DNA of 64,000 nt, taken from positions 1,426,001 to 1,490,000 of the forward strand of contig NZ_JANUGV010000001.1 in NCBI RefSeq assembly GCF_024753215.1, given 5' to 3'. Positions 1 through 8,730 of this stretch are shown one piece after another. The stretch is from Massilia solisilvae. GTDB lineage: Bacteria > Pseudomonadota > Gammaproteobacteria > Burkholderiales > Burkholderiaceae_D. The notes under the pieces were generated by a model. That model was given only the letters and a program-made list of their open reading frames with translations. It searched no databases and was not told where the DNA came from. Numbering within the stretch: position 1 is the stretch's first letter; every line of letters starts with the position of its first letter. Both the position numbers and the translations under genes were made by a program.

Positions 1-795
1 CTCGGACAACGCGCGCGCCAGCCGGCGCGGCTCGCCGATCACGTCGGCTGCAAGCGCATCGGCGATTTGTTCGCGCTCGGCGCGGATACGGCCCGAAATC
101 CACCAGACCGCCGGGTGATAGAACAGCAGGATCTCCACCACGTTCTGGCCCAGGTTGACGAGGTAGTCGAGCCGTTTGACGTGGCCGAGTTCGTGGGCGA
201 GCAGCGCCTCGAGCAGGTCGGGCGGCATGCCGGAAACCAGCGAGGCCGGCACCAGCACCAGCGGGCGCCACCAGCCGGCGGTGATGGGGCTGGCGAGGTG
301 GTCCACGATGCGCAAGCGGACCTGGCGCCCGATTCCCATGCGCTCTGCCAGCAGCGACAGGCGCAGCTGCAAGGCCGCGTCGGTGCCGCAGCGCGCCGCC
401 GCGCGCCCGATCCAGGCCAGGCCGAGCGCCATGCGCAAGGTGAGGGCGCCAACGCAGCAAGCCCACGCGCCAACGAGCCACGGCAGGTGTGACTGCAGGT
501 AGTCGAACAAGCCGGTGGTGGAGGACAATGCTGCCGTAACGCCGGCGTCCGCCGCGTACAGCTGGATCGCGCCGGCCGGCATGGGCGCCGCCACGCGCAG
601 CGCCAGTCCGATCGCGGGCCACAGCAAGCAGCCCAGCAGGCCCGCGCACGCGGCGAGATAGCGTAGTTGAGGCCGCGCGTTGCGCAGCGCCGTGAGCGCG
701 ATGCCGGTCAGGCAGGCCAGCAGCGCACCCTGCCAGACAAAATGGATCAGCGTCCACCCGGTTGCCGCCAGCAGCTGATAGGCGGCCGGCGTCAT
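1..795 (-). CDS. M56 family (BlaR1-like) membrane metallopeptidase, C-terminus beyond the window
   Basis: The frame is open from an ATG at 793-795 to the window edge, giving the first 265 residues. Several hydrophobic segments (for example around TLIHFVWQGALLACL near the N-terminus and LGCLLWPAIGLAL) precede the zinc-binding helix HELGH. This is the layout of BlaR1/MecR1 sensor-proteases, which sit in the inner membrane with a cytoplasmic-side zinc protease. The start overlaps the stop of the BlaI-type repressor gene by four bases (ATGA), so the two are co-transcribed and translationally coupled. In known systems the protease inactivates BlaI-type repressors when a signal arrives; the signal here cannot be told because the C-terminal sensor part is off the window. 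Confidence 0.88.
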   Translation of the reverse strand, partial: MTPAAYQLLAATGWTLIHFVWQGALLACLTGIALTALRNARPQLRYLAACAGLLGCLLWPAIGLALRVAAPMPAGAIQLYAADAGVTAALSSTTGLFDYLQSHLPWLVGAWACCVGALTLRMALGLAWIGRAAARCGTDAALQLRLSLLAERMGIGRQVRLRIVDHLASPITAGWWRPLVLVPASLVSGMPPDLLEALLAHELGHVKRLDYLVNLGQNVVEILLFYHPAVWWISGRIRAEREQIADALAADVIGEPRRLARALSE

Positions 796-1175
796 TGCTT
801 GTCGTCCTTGAGCAGGTGTTCGATCTCTTCGCGTTCCTTCTTCGAGATGCCGGTCTTGAGCGCGGCCAGCACCAGCGCCTTGGCCGAGCCCGAAAAGGCG
901 CGTTGCATCAGGTCCTTGAGCAGGTTCGTTTGCAGCGAATCCTGGGTGTAGGCGGGCGCGTACACGTGTGAGCGGCCCGCCTCGTCGCGGATCAGCAGGC
1001 CCTTGCCGTGCATGATCTGCATCAGGCGCAGCACGGTGGCGTAGGTGACGTCCGGCCGGTCCTTGAGCATCGCTTCATGAACCTGGCGCACGGTGGCCGA
1101 GCCGAGCGGCCACAAGGTTTGCAAAAGATCGAGTTCGGCCGGGGTCGGCTTTGGCAGGGCGGGTTTCTTGGCCAT
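792..1175 (-). CDS. BlaI/MecI/CopY-family transcriptional repressor
   Basis: This 127-residue protein has the BlaI/MecI layout: an N-terminal winged helix (residues about 10-75, containing TVRQVHEAM and YATVLRLMQIM) and a short C-terminal dimerisation helix region. Family members bind dyads as dimers and are removed by proteolysis through a partner M56 peptidase, which is encoded immediately downstream with an ATGA overlap. Upstream, at 1221-1236 and 1288-1303, are two dyads with identical TAGA-N8-TCTA arms that are good operator candidates. They lie between this gene and a divergent SIMPL-domain gene, so both transcription units may be controlled. The start ATG has only a weak ribosome binding site. 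Confidence 0.88.
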   Translation of the reverse strand: MAKKPALPKPTPAELDLLQTLWPLGSATVRQVHEAMLKDRPDVTYATVLRLMQIMHGKGLLIRDEAGRSHVYAPAYTQDSLQTNLLKDLMQRAFSGSAKALVLAALKTGISKKEREEIEHLLKDDKQ

Positions 1176-1220
1176 GGTGTCGGAAAGTCGTTACGCGTAC
1201 GCGGATTAGCGTAGCGTGCC

Positions 1221-1236
1221 TAGAAACCTGCGTCTA
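1221..1236. promoter_or_regulatory. Candidate BlaI-type operator 1 (TAGA-N8-TCTA dyad)
   Basis: TAGAAACCTGCGTCTA has four-base inverted arms separated by eight bases. It lies in the divergent intergenic region between the repressor gene and the SIMPL gene and matches the arm sequence and spacing of the dyad at 1288-1303. The operator role is inferred. Confidence 0.4.
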
Positions 1237-1286
1237 CAAATATTTTGAACGCCAGCTGCTTGCGAGCGCGGCCGACCGGGATTATG

Positions 1287-1304
1287 CTAGACATCGTTGT
1301 CTAG
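1287..1304. promoter_or_regulatory. Candidate BlaI-type operator 2 (18-bp dyad)
   Basis: CTAGACATCGTTGTCTAG has perfect seven-base arms around TCGT. It directly follows ATTATG and lies 24 bases before the SIMPL start codon, where a bound repressor would block that promoter. Its ACA...TGT core resembles known BlaI/MecI operators. Repressor identity is inferred from the adjacent gene. Confidence 0.5.
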
Positions 1305-1327
1305 ATAATTCATCCAAAGGAGACATC

Positions 1328-2047
1328 ATGCTCAAGAAGGTTTTGGCGCTTACCACCCTGCTGCTCGCACCGCTCGCGGTCCCTGCGTCGCAATTGCCTG
1401 ACTACCCGTTCATCCACATCACCGGCACCGCCCAGCAGTACGTGCAGCCGGACATGGGGTCCATTGATTTCGAGGTGATCGCGGCGGACGCCGACCCGGC
1501 GGTCGCGCTCAGGGCGGTGCAGGAACGCGTGGCCGAGGTGCGCGCGCTGGTCCAGGCGCAGGGGCTCGAGGCCGAAAGCCTGGAAGTGCGCAACGTGCGG
1601 CAGGAGCTGCGCAAGAACCAGCGCGCAGACGGCCCGGCCGTGGTCGAGGTCAAGTGCGTGGTGCACCTGGACGTGCATGACCTGGCCAAATGGGCGACGC
1701 TGGCCAACGGGCTGTTGGGGATGCAGAACCTGGACAGCTTTGCGACCGCGTTCGACACGAGCGAGCGCGAAAAGATCGAAGCGGGCCTGGCCGCTGACGC
1801 CGTGCGCGACGCCAGCCGAAAGGCCGGCGCCCTGGCAGCCGGTCTTGGCCGCAAACTGGGGCCGGTGACGGGATTGAGCACCGGCGCGCTCAGGAACCTG
1901 GGCAACGCGATGGGTCTGGTCGCCGCCGATTTCGGGTTCCGCCGCAAGGAAGCGCCGCAGACCCAAGGCAGCGGGCGCGACAACCTGGTCAACGTTGTCA
2001 TGGTCCCGATGGCGCTGTCGGTGGACGCGATATTCCGGCTAAAGTGA
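1328..2047 (+). CDS. SIMPL-domain (DUF541) periplasmic protein
   Basis: The start ATG at 1328 follows a good AAAGGAG ribosome binding site; the frame extends further upstream but without signals. The 239-residue product begins with a signal peptide (LKKVLALTTLLLAPLAVPAS), then the repeated-strand SIMPL fold beginning at IHITGTAQQYVQPD, which is typical of the family. SIMPL proteins (BP26 and relatives) are outer-membrane or periplasmic proteins of poorly known role that often form rings. The gene is divergent from the blaI/blaR1-like pair, so repression by that system is plausible. No partner gene follows on this strand. Confidence 0.8.
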   Translation: MLKKVLALTTLLLAPLAVPASQLPDYPFIHITGTAQQYVQPDMGSIDFEVIAADADPAVALRAVQERVAEVRALVQAQGLEAESLEVRNVRQELRKNQRADGPAVVEVKCVVHLDVHDLAKWATLANGLLGMQNLDSFATAFDTSEREKIEAGLAADAVRDASRKAGALAAGLGRKLGPVTGLSTGALRNLGNAMGLVAADFGFRRKEAPQTQGSGRDNLVNVVMVPMALSVDAIFRLK

Positions 2048-2068
2048 AACCTGCGCCGGCCGGCGACC

Positions 2069-2102
2069 GTAGGGTGCGCGGGTTTCCCGCCCACGCGTTC
2101 AA
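2069..2102. repeat. Intergenic palindromic repeat, family A (copy 1, degenerate)
   Basis: The sequence reads GTAGGGTGCGCGGG-TT-TCCCGCCCACGCGTTCAA in outline. It shares the outer GTAGGGTG and CCCACGCGTTCA blocks with copies at 3649, 37298, 37350 and 49478. It lies between the SIMPL stop and the dctA terminator. Confidence 0.65.
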
Positions 2103-2136
2103 CAATCGCATGCGATACCCCAGCGGGGCCCAAACG

Positions 2137-2161
2137 AAAAAGCGCCGGACTGGCCGGCGCT
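2137..2161 (-). terminator. Rho-independent terminator of dctA
   Basis: Read on the minus strand, an eight-base stem AGCGCCGG/CCGGCGCT with a five-base loop is followed by TTTT. It lies 24 bases past the dctA stop. Confidence 0.85.
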
Positions 2162-2184
2162 CTTGAGGGGGGCAGGGAAACGAA

Positions 2185-3489
2185 TCAGGCCGCTTTCTTG
2201 CGCTCCGGGTACATTTCCTTGTCTTCTTCCAGATGGCTCGGGTGCTTCAGCTCGCGCTGCAGCGTCTCGTGGTCGAGCTCGCTTTCCCACTTCGACACGA
2301 CAATCGAGGCCACGCCGTTGCCGATGAAGTTGGTCAGCGCGCGGCATTCGCTCATGAACTTGTCGATGCCCAGGATCAGCGCCATGCCGGCCACCGGGAT
2401 GGTCGGCACCACCGCCAGCGTTGCCGCCAGCGTAATGAAGCCGGCGCCGGTGATGCCCGATGCGCCTTTCGAGGTGAGCATGGCGACAACCAGGATGGTC
2501 AGTTGCTGGCCGAGCGTCAGGTCGGTGTTGGTGGCTTGTGCGATGAACAGCGCGGCCATCGTCATGTAGATGTTGGTGCCGTCCAGGTTGAACGAATAGC
2601 CGGTCGGGACAACCAGGCCGACGACCGATTTCGAGCAGCCGAGTTTTTCCATCTTGCGCATCAGCGCCGGCAGCGCGCTTTCCGACGAGCTGGTGCCCAG
2701 CACGATCAGCAGTTCTTCCTTGATATACGAGACGAAGCGGAAGATCGAGAAGCCGGTCATGCGGGCGATCAGGCCCAGCACGATGATGACGAACAGCGCC
2801 GAGGTCAGGTAGAAGGTGCCGACCAGCTTGGCCAGCGGCAGCAGGGCGGCCACGCCGTATTTGCCGATGGTGAAGGCCATGGCGCCGAATGCGCCGATCG
2901 GGGCCGCTTTCATGATGATGCCGACCACGCCGAAGATGGCGTGCGAGAGCTCGTCGATGAACTTGGTGACCGGGCGGCCACGCTCGCCCAGCATCGACAG
3001 CGCAAAACCGAACAGGATCGAGATCAGCAGCACCTGCAGGATGTCGCCCTTGGCAAACGCGTCCACGAAGGTGTTCGGGATGATGTTCATCAGGAAGTCG
3101 ACGGTGGACAGCGACTTGGTCTTGGCGGTGTACTCGGCGATGGCCTTGGTGTCCAGGGTGGCCGGGTCCACGTTGAAGCCGGCGCCCGGCTGGATCAGGT
3201 GCGCGACGATCAGGCCGATGGCCAGCGCAAAAGTCGAGACGACTTCGAAATACAGCAGCGCCTTGCCGCCGACGCGGCCGACTTTTTTCATGTCCTGCAT
3301 CCCGGCGATGCCGGCGACGACGGTACAGAAGATGACCGGTGCGATGATCATCTTGATCAGTTTGACGAAGCCGTCTCCCAATGGCTTCATCTTGGCAGCA
3401 AGGTCAGGGTCGAATACACCCAGCAGCACGCCAACGATAATGGCGAACAGCACCTGGATATAAAGGACTTTATAAAAAGGCTTTTTCAT
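2185..3489 (-). CDS. dctA: C4-dicarboxylate:cation symporter DctA
   Basis: This 434-residue inner-membrane transporter of the dicarboxylate/amino acid:cation symporter family takes up succinate, fumarate and malate. The N-terminus [20 protein letters not shown], the conserved [21 protein letters not shown], the hairpin serine motif [10 protein letters not shown] and the substrate-site segment [17 protein letters not shown] are all present. Length equals that of E. coli DctA. The gene stands alone, with a strong terminator 24 bases after the stop. DctA is usually under DctBD or DcuSR control, but no such regulators are adjacent. Confidence 0.95.
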   Translation of the reverse strand: MKKPFYKVLYIQVLFAIIVGVLLGVFDPDLAAKMKPLGDGFVKLIKMIIAPVIFCTVVAGIAGMQDMKKVGRVGGKALLYFEVVSTFALAIGLIVAHLIQPGAGFNVDPATLDTKAIAEYTAKTKSLSTVDFLMNIIPNTFVDAFAKGDILQVLLISILFGFALSMLGERGRPVTKFIDELSHAIFGVVGIIMKAAPIGAFGAMAFTIGKYGVAALLPLAKLVGTFYLTSALFVIIVLGLIARMTGFSIFRFVSYIKEELLIVLGTSSSESALPALMRKMEKLGCSKSVVGLVVPTGYSFNLDGTNIYMTMAALFIAQATNTDLTLGQQLTILVVAMLTSKGASGITGAGFITLAATLAVVPTIPVAGMALILGIDKFMSECRALTNFIGNGVASIVVSKWESELDHETLQRELKHPSHLEEDKEMYPERKKAA

Positions 3490-3648
3490 GACAGCTCTTC
3501 AAGCGAATTGTTGATCTCGGCATGATGTCCGAATTGAAGAGGGCGGGCTATTGTGGAAAACCCGCACGGGTCATGCTACGCCGCGTCGCCGTTTGCCAGC
3601 GCGCGATTGCGCGCGTAAAAAAACGCGGCGGGTGCTGTGGCTAACGGA

Positions 3649-3680
3649 GGGTGGGCAGCTCTGCCGCCCACGCGTCCAGC
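3649..3680. repeat. Intergenic palindromic repeat, family A (copy 2)
   Basis: GGTGGGCAG followed closely by CCGCCCACGCGTCCAGC is a shortened copy of the family best seen at 37298-37380. It occupies the region between dctA and the amidohydrolase. Confidence 0.6.
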
Positions 3681-3706
3681 GAACGCTGAAAAGAGGTGAA
3701 AGGTAT

Positions 3707-4996
3707 TTATTGCGGGCGACGATAAATCATTCCGCCCTTCATCACAAAGCCAACCTTGCGTAGCGCCGCGATGTCGGCCGTGGGGTCACCGTCAACGGCC
3801 ACCACGTCGGCCAGCGCACCTTGCTTGAGTGCACCCAGATCCTTGGACTTGTCGAGAATGTTCGCCGCCACCACCGTCGCCGCGCGCAGTGCCTCCGTGG
3901 GCGTCATGCCCAACCGCACCATCCACTCGAGCTCGCGCGCATTGGTGCCGTGGGAAAACACGCCGACATCGCTGCCGTTGCCGATCATCACGCCCAGCTT
4001 GCGCGCCAGCTGGAATGCATGCATCGCCTGCTGCATGCCCGCGGTCGGCGCGCCGCCGCGGGTGTAGTGCTGGAAGTACTCACCGATGGCTTCCGGCGCG
4101 GTCAGCGTCGGCACGTAGGCGGTGTGGCGCTCGGCCATCAGCTTGAAGGTGGCTTCGGACGCGCCGTAGCCGTGCTCGATCGTATCCACGCCGGCCAGCA
4201 CCGCCAGGCGGATCGCCTCGTCGCTGCTGGCGTGCGCTGCCACCTTGCGGCCGGTGTTGTGCGCGGTTGCGACCATCGCCTTCATTTCATCCAGCGTGAA
4301 GGTCGGGCGCGTGCTGCCGTCGATGCCGGTGCGGTAGTCGGCGTAGAACTTGATCCAGTCCGCGCCATGCGCGGATTGCTCGCGCACCGCCTTGACGGCC
4401 TCGTCCACTCCGGTCGCTTCCTGGGCGCCGTAGGGCAGCTCCATGTCCGGGCGATAGTTGCGTTCGGCAGGTCCGTAGCTGGCGGTGGCGACGATGGCCT
4501 TGGTTGCCACGAACAGGCGCGGGCCGGGCAGCACGCCTTCGTCGATCGCGCGCTTGATGCCCACGTCGGCGTAGCCGGCGCCTTCGGTGCCCAGGTCGCG
4601 CAGGGTGGTAAAGCCGGCCTGCAGGGTATCGGCCGAGTGGCGCGCCGCCAGCATCACGCGGTAGGCCGGCGCTTCCTTGATCACCTGGTCGTCCCAGGCG
4701 GTTTCGTTGTACGGGTGCAGCAGGACGTGCGAATGCAGGTCGATCAGGCCCGGGATCAGGGTCTTGCCCGGCAGGTTGATGCGCTCGGCGTCAGCCGGGG
4801 TCGCCACCTTGTCCGCCGGGCCGACGGCCTGGATGCGGCCTTGCGACACCAGCACCGCCCAGCCCTGGTGCGGCGCACCTTCGCCGGTCCAGACACGGTC
4901 GGCGGTCAGCAGCATCGGATGGGTGTCGGCCGCGTGCGCTGAACAGGCCAGCAGGGTGAGGGTGGTCAGCGCAAGTTTTTTGGCCCAGATCCGCAT
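3707..4996 (-). CDS. Secreted amidohydrolase (imidazolonepropionase/prolidase-like subgroup)
   Basis: The ATG at 4996 follows GGGAAGACAAC and opens a clear signal peptide ([22 protein letters not shown]); an ATG 33 bases upstream would spoil it. The 429-residue product carries the metal-dependent hydrolase set: DLHSH (His88, His90), a lysine in ADWIKFYAD that could be the carboxylated ligand, AAHAS and IEHGYG histidines, and the GNGSDVG aspartate. The C-terminal [13 protein letters not shown]...[12 protein letters not shown] region closes the small beta-sandwich. Relatives cleave imidic or peptide bonds (Xaa-Pro-type dipeptidases, imidazolonepropionases). Export suggests periplasmic peptide or amide hydrolysis; the substrate is unknown. 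Confidence 0.87.
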   Translation of the reverse strand: MRIWAKKLALTTLTLLACSAHAADTHPMLLTADRVWTGEGAPHQGWAVLVSQGRIQAVGPADKVATPADAERINLPGKTLIPGLIDLHSHVLLHPYNETAWDDQVIKEAPAYRVMLAARHSADTLQAGFTTLRDLGTEGAGYADVGIKRAIDEGVLPGPRLFVATKAIVATASYGPAERNYRPDMELPYGAQEATGVDEAVKAVREQSAHGADWIKFYADYRTGIDGSTRPTFTLDEMKAMVATAHNTGRKVAAHASSDEAIRLAVLAGVDTIEHGYGASEATFKLMAERHTAYVPTLTAPEAIGEYFQHYTRGGAPTAGMQQAMHAFQLARKLGVMIGNGSDVGVFSHGTNARELEWMVRLGMTPTEALRAATVVAANILDKSKDLGALKQGALADVVAVDGDPTADIAALRKVGFVMKGGMIYRRPQ

Positions 4997-5075
4997 CGTT
5001 GTCTTCCCGTAATTGTTGTGATGACGCAATCATAGCGGAGCGTCGTGGGAACGTCTGTAATGACGCGGCCCGGCA

Positions 5076-6389
5076 CTAGCGCAGTTCGTAGATGAGGCTG
5101 TATTGTTCGAGCGCTTCGAGCGTGGGGATGGTGACGATGGAAAGGGATGGGTCCCAACGCGGCATGTGCTGCCAGGTCGCCTGGCTGGCGGACTGGCCGG
5201 GAAGCCATAGCTCCAGTGTGACGCCGCTGGCCAGATGCGGCGCGGTGCGCAGGAGGTGGTTCTGCAGCAGCAGCCCATAGCTCTCGATGTTCAGGAAATC
5301 ACGCTCCGGCTTTTCGACGTCGCCATGCGTCTGTTTGATCCTCCGGGTGGGCGCGCTTGCATAAAACTTGAAATCGATGACCTTCGCCCCGGTGTCGGAG
5401 AGCAGGACGAGGTCTGGACGCCGCGCCAGCTCGTTGCGAGCGAAAATGGCCTTGCGCTGCGCGAGCCATTTCGCTTCCGCAGCAGGCGAGCTGGCGGCGA
5501 CAGGAAGATGGTCGAAGTCGCAGGTCAGGAATTGGGGGAAATGATCGGTCGCGGCGCGCACCAGGCATACCGACTCCCACACCGCCCAGAAGTCCTTCAC
5601 GCCCCAGACCAGCCCATCCTTGCCCTTGGTGTCGAGTCCCGCATTGAGGAAACGGTCCAGGGTATCATGCAGCGCCCGGTAATCCGGGCTTCGAAACGCC
5701 GTGTTGCGGTCGATCACCAGCAGTGTGTGCCGCAATGTCTGCAGCGTGTGTGCGCAGCTGTCCGGTTCGCCCTTGTATTGCGAGGCGCCCGCGCTCAGGT
5801 AGCGCTCGCGGAACTGCGCCGAGAGCGCCTTGCCTTCTGCCGAAAATTTCCCCCACGGCGTTTCGACAGCGATTCCCAGAAGGTTCTCGTAGAAGTCTTC
5901 CGCAACGAAGCAATACAACCCGACGATGTCGCCTGTGGCGTAGCGAAGCTCGCGCCGGGGGGCGGTCACATGGTCAAGGTAGGGAACGCCCTGGGCATCG
6001 AAGAGCGCGCGGTGCAAATGTCGGTCGATGCGCAGGTGTCGATCGGTCGAGACCCGTCCGCGCCCTTCGATAAGCGACAGGATCCGGGTTGGATCGATTG
6101 TTGAAAACAGCTCGTCAAGACCAAGCGCGTCGCAAAACGTGAAACCGTCGTCACCGTCATCCAGACCATCCTGTCCCTGGCTTTCGACGCCATCAACTGA
6201 CGCCAGCCTTTCCTTCAACCGCCCGGTGCTGCGAAAGACCACGAAGGCCTTGTAGAGGAGTGCAATTGCCTGCGGGGCAGCGACGCCTTCCATGCCGAAC
6301 GGAACGGTCAGCTCAAGGCGCCCGTCGCTGCACCGCGATAAACCTACCTGGTTGCCACTGCCGGCAACGGAGACTTCCTGGACCAGCAT
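5076..6389 (-). CDS. McrC/LlaJI-like PD-(D/E)XK nuclease subunit
   Basis: This 437-residue protein follows the McrB-like AAA+ gene by five bases. Its C-terminal third has a PD-(D/E)XK nuclease signature: RPDLVLL (Asp326), then VIDFKFY (Asp339-Phe-Lys341). The first 300 residues are a mixed helical region with no motif I can name, expected from the family to hold the interface to the AAA+ ring. In McrBC and LlaJI-type systems the AAA+ subunit translocates DNA and this partner cuts it. No DNA methyltransferase lies nearby, so action on modified or invading DNA (type IV-like) is more likely than classical restriction-modification, but this is inference. Base composition looks less GC-rich than in the neighbours. 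Confidence 0.8.
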   Translation of the reverse strand: MLVQEVSVAGSGNQVGLSRCSDGRLELTVPFGMEGVAAPQAIALLYKAFVVFRSTGRLKERLASVDGVESQGQDGLDDGDDGFTFCDALGLDELFSTIDPTRILSLIEGRGRVSTDRHLRIDRHLHRALFDAQGVPYLDHVTAPRRELRYATGDIVGLYCFVAEDFYENLLGIAVETPWGKFSAEGKALSAQFRERYLSAGASQYKGEPDSCAHTLQTLRHTLLVIDRNTAFRSPDYRALHDTLDRFLNAGLDTKGKDGLVWGVKDFWAVWESVCLVRAATDHFPQFLTCDFDHLPVAASSPAAEAKWLAQRKAIFARNELARRPDLVLLSDTGAKVIDFKFYASAPTRRIKQTHGDVEKPERDFLNIESYGLLLQNHLLRTAPHLASGVTLELWLPGQSASQATWQHMPRWDPSLSIVTIPTLEALEQYSLIYELR

Positions 6390-6394
6390 CTGGT

Positions 6395-7738
6395 TCAGAC
6401 CGCGGGAGTGGTGGTTGCAGCCATCAGGCGATCGATGAGCCGGTCCGCCAGGTCCGCGAACTGGCCGAAAGTACGCAATTCGTTGCGCGAGATGTCGAGC
6501 AGCTTGACGAGGGGCGCCTTGTCGCGGTCGAACACGTTATCCCACAGATACAGGAACAGCTTGCCGGTGATCTCGTTCCTGCCGATTTCCCAGGTGGGCG
6601 CCGGCTCCGGCAGCTTTGAGAGTCCGACGACAAAGTCCTCAATGACCATTTTCCCTTCCGAAGGTACTCGTCCCCGCTTTCGGGAACAATAGTATTCGGA
6701 CGCGGTGTCGAACTCGATCACCTTCAGCTTCCGGCGCTTGCCATCGTCCTGGTAATCCGCGTACTTCAGCAGCGCGGCCCGGCTGGCCGGAGCGAGCATG
6801 TCGGCGAATTTGAGCAACTGGTTGTCGAATCTGTCGCTGTTGTCCGCGCCGCGCATGTACTCGCCGACGGTACCGGCAATCTCCGTCAGGCTGCGCACCT
6901 CGTCAGGGTACTCGGCGCCGAGGGTGGACGGCTTGTCTGCTGCGGCCCGTCTCGCCTTGATGAACCACGGGCCCACCAATTTGTCATCGAGCTTGTGCGC
7001 GCTGCAATGTTCAAGGATGAAGTTGTTCAAAGCAACGACGAATGTTTCCCAGCTCAAGTCGGGCCTGCCATAGACCTGCGCCGTGCGTTGCCACTCGGGC
7101 ACTTTGTCGAAACCGGGAGGATGGAACTCGAAATTCCAGCGGCGCTTGAAGGCCGAATCCATATAGAAGATCGAGTCGTCGCTCGTGTTCATCGTGCCGA
7201 TCAGGTAGAAATTCGGCGGTAAGCTAAGCTTCTTTTTATCGATGAGCGTGCTGACGCGGAGGGGCAGGTCTTCAATGCGCCGATCATTTCCCTGGATTTG
7301 CGCAACCAACGATTCGACAGTCAGGTCGGACACCTCGATCTCGTAGCTGGACCATCCATCGTCCTCGCGGTCGAGCAAATGGAACACGTCGCCGAAGATC
7401 TCGGCGCAGTTGCCGCGGTTGATCTCGTCAATGAGAAGTACGACGTTGCCGGCTTGAGGCTGATCCGTCTGCGCGTCGCCTGGCAGGAGGGCATACGCGC
7501 GCCCCAGGGCACGGAGGAACGGGCCGCCGTGGACGCGGTATTCAATCTGGCCATTCCTGGTCAGCGGAACAAGCCGCGAAACGAATTCGCCGTAATTGAA
7601 TTCCGGATGGAAGGCGACGGGGAAAATATCCAGCTTGCCAGCCTGCAGCTGCTTTGCCTTCTCGTGTTTTGCGTGGTAGCTCTTGCTGGTGCCCGGCGGG
7701 CCGAACAGGATCTGTTGATGGGGAAACTCAAAACTCAT
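6395..7738 (-). CDS. McrB-like AAA+ GTPase subunit lacking an N-terminal DNA-binding domain
   Basis: This 447-residue AAA+ protein has Walker A GPPGTSKS at residues 13-20, an FHPEFNYGEFV segment typical after Walker A in McrB, Walker B VVLLIDEINRGN (100-110), the McrB-specific sensor GTMNTSD (181-187) and the FKRRW arginine patch (198-202). McrB proteins are GTP-driven motors working with an McrC nuclease, here the next gene. E. coli McrB has about 160 residues of methylated-DNA-binding domain before the AAA+ module; this protein has only 12. A C-terminal region of about 230 residues follows. The ribosome binding site is weak. Target recognition must come from the C-terminus or the partner. 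Confidence 0.87.
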   Translation of the reverse strand: MSFEFPHQQILFGPPGTSKSYHAKHEKAKQLQAGKLDIFPVAFHPEFNYGEFVSRLVPLTRNGQIEYRVHGGPFLRALGRAYALLPGDAQTDQPQAGNVVLLIDEINRGNCAEIFGDVFHLLDREDDGWSSYEIEVSDLTVESLVAQIQGNDRRIEDLPLRVSTLIDKKKLSLPPNFYLIGTMNTSDDSIFYMDSAFKRRWNFEFHPPGFDKVPEWQRTAQVYGRPDLSWETFVVALNNFILEHCSAHKLDDKLVGPWFIKARRAAADKPSTLGAEYPDEVRSLTEIAGTVGEYMRGADNSDRFDNQLLKFADMLAPASRAALLKYADYQDDGKRRKLKVIEFDTASEYYCSRKRGRVPSEGKMVIEDFVVGLSKLPEPAPTWEIGRNEITGKLFLYLWDNVFDRDKAPLVKLLDISRNELRTFGQFADLADRLIDRLMAATTTPAV

Positions 7739-7767
7739 GCGAAGTTCGATGCGCTAGTTGTTATGAC

Positions 7768-7800
7768 ATCGCGAGGATGAGCGAATGCCATCCTCGCGAT
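7768..7800. repeat. Perfect 12-bp inverted repeat between the McrB-like gene and bdh
   Basis: ATCGCGAGGATG (7768-7779) and CATCCTCGCGAT (7789-7800) pair perfectly around a nine-base loop. It lies just after the bdh stop and 30 bases upstream of the McrB-like start. No U-run follows on either strand, so it is an atypical terminator at best; an operator role is equally possible. Confidence 0.6.
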
Positions 7801-7808
7801 CGCGATGC

Positions 7809-8603
7809 TTACTGCGCGACCCAGCCGCCGTCCATGTTCCAGGCCACGCCGCGCACCTGGTCGCCGGCCGGGCTGCAGAAGAACACGGCCAGCGCGCCCA
7901 GCTCTTCGGGCGTGACGAACTCGCCGGAGGGCTGTTTTTCCGACAGCAGCGCCTTTTTCGCCTGCTCGTTGCTGATGCCGTCGCGTGCGGCGCGGTCGTC
8001 CACCTGCTTTTGCACCAGCGGGGTCAGCACCCAGCCCGGGCAGATCGCGTTGCAGGTGATGCCGGTGTGCGCGTTTTCCAGTGCGGTAACCTTGGTCAGG
8101 CCCACCACGCCGTGCTTGGCCGCGACGTAGGCCGATTTGCCGGCCGAGCCGACCAGCCCGTGCACCGAGGCCACGTTGATGATGCGGCCCCAGTTCTTCT
8201 TCTTCATGCCCGGCAGCGCGCAGCGGGTGGTGTGGAAGGTGGAGGACAGGTTGATCGCGATGATCGCGTCCCAGCGCTCGACCGGGAAATCCTCGACGTT
8301 GGCCACGTACTGGATGCCGGCGTTATTGACCAGCACGTCCACGCCGCCGAACTTCTCTTCGGCGAACTTGATCATGGCCTCAATCTCGGCCGGTTTGGAC
8401 ATGTCCGCGTTGTGGTAAGCCGCTTGTACGCCAAACTCCTGGGCCACGCCGGCGCGCAGCTGCTCGATTTGCTGCGCGTCGCCGAACCCGTTGAACACGA
8501 TGTTGGCGCCCTGTGCCGCGAGCGAGCGCGCGATGCCCAGGCCAATGCCGGAGGTCGAGCCAGTGACGAGAGCCGTTTTACCGCTTAACATCTTGGAGTT
8601 CAT
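7809..8603 (-). CDS. D-3-hydroxybutyrate dehydrogenase (SDR family)
   Basis: This 264-residue short-chain dehydrogenase carries the NAD-binding TGSTSGIGLGIA motif, NNAG in VDVLVNNAGIQ, the catalytic Ser in NVASVHG and YVAAK. The C-terminus TPLVQKQVDD...PSGEFVTPEELGALAVFFCSP...GVAWNMDGGW matches 3-hydroxybutyrate dehydrogenases, which interconvert 3-hydroxybutyrate and acetoacetate during polyhydroxybutyrate use. The start ATG follows AGAGGACAAC. The gene is a single unit, divergent from the alpha/beta hydrolase operon. Confidence 0.88.
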   Translation of the reverse strand: MNSKMLSGKTALVTGSTSGIGLGIARSLAAQGANIVFNGFGDAQQIEQLRAGVAQEFGVQAAYHNADMSKPAEIEAMIKFAEEKFGGVDVLVNNAGIQYVANVEDFPVERWDAIIAINLSSTFHTTRCALPGMKKKNWGRIINVASVHGLVGSAGKSAYVAAKHGVVGLTKVTALENAHTGITCNAICPGWVLTPLVQKQVDDRAARDGISNEQAKKALLSEKQPSGEFVTPEELGALAVFFCSPAGDQVRGVAWNMDGGWVAQ

Positions 8604-8730
8604 GTTGTCCTCTGTTGTGAATGGTGTGATCAGGGGGATGCTTCAGAATTGGTAGAATTCTAATCGCAAAAGCCCGGTAAAATATCGGGCTGCTAACAGC
8701 GCAGGAACAAATTTTGTTATCGGGGAGGCC

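Noticed and set aside
5076..7738. Complete restriction-modification system
   Set aside because: No methyltransferase motif is found in any gene nearby, so only a nuclease/AAA+ pair can be claimed.
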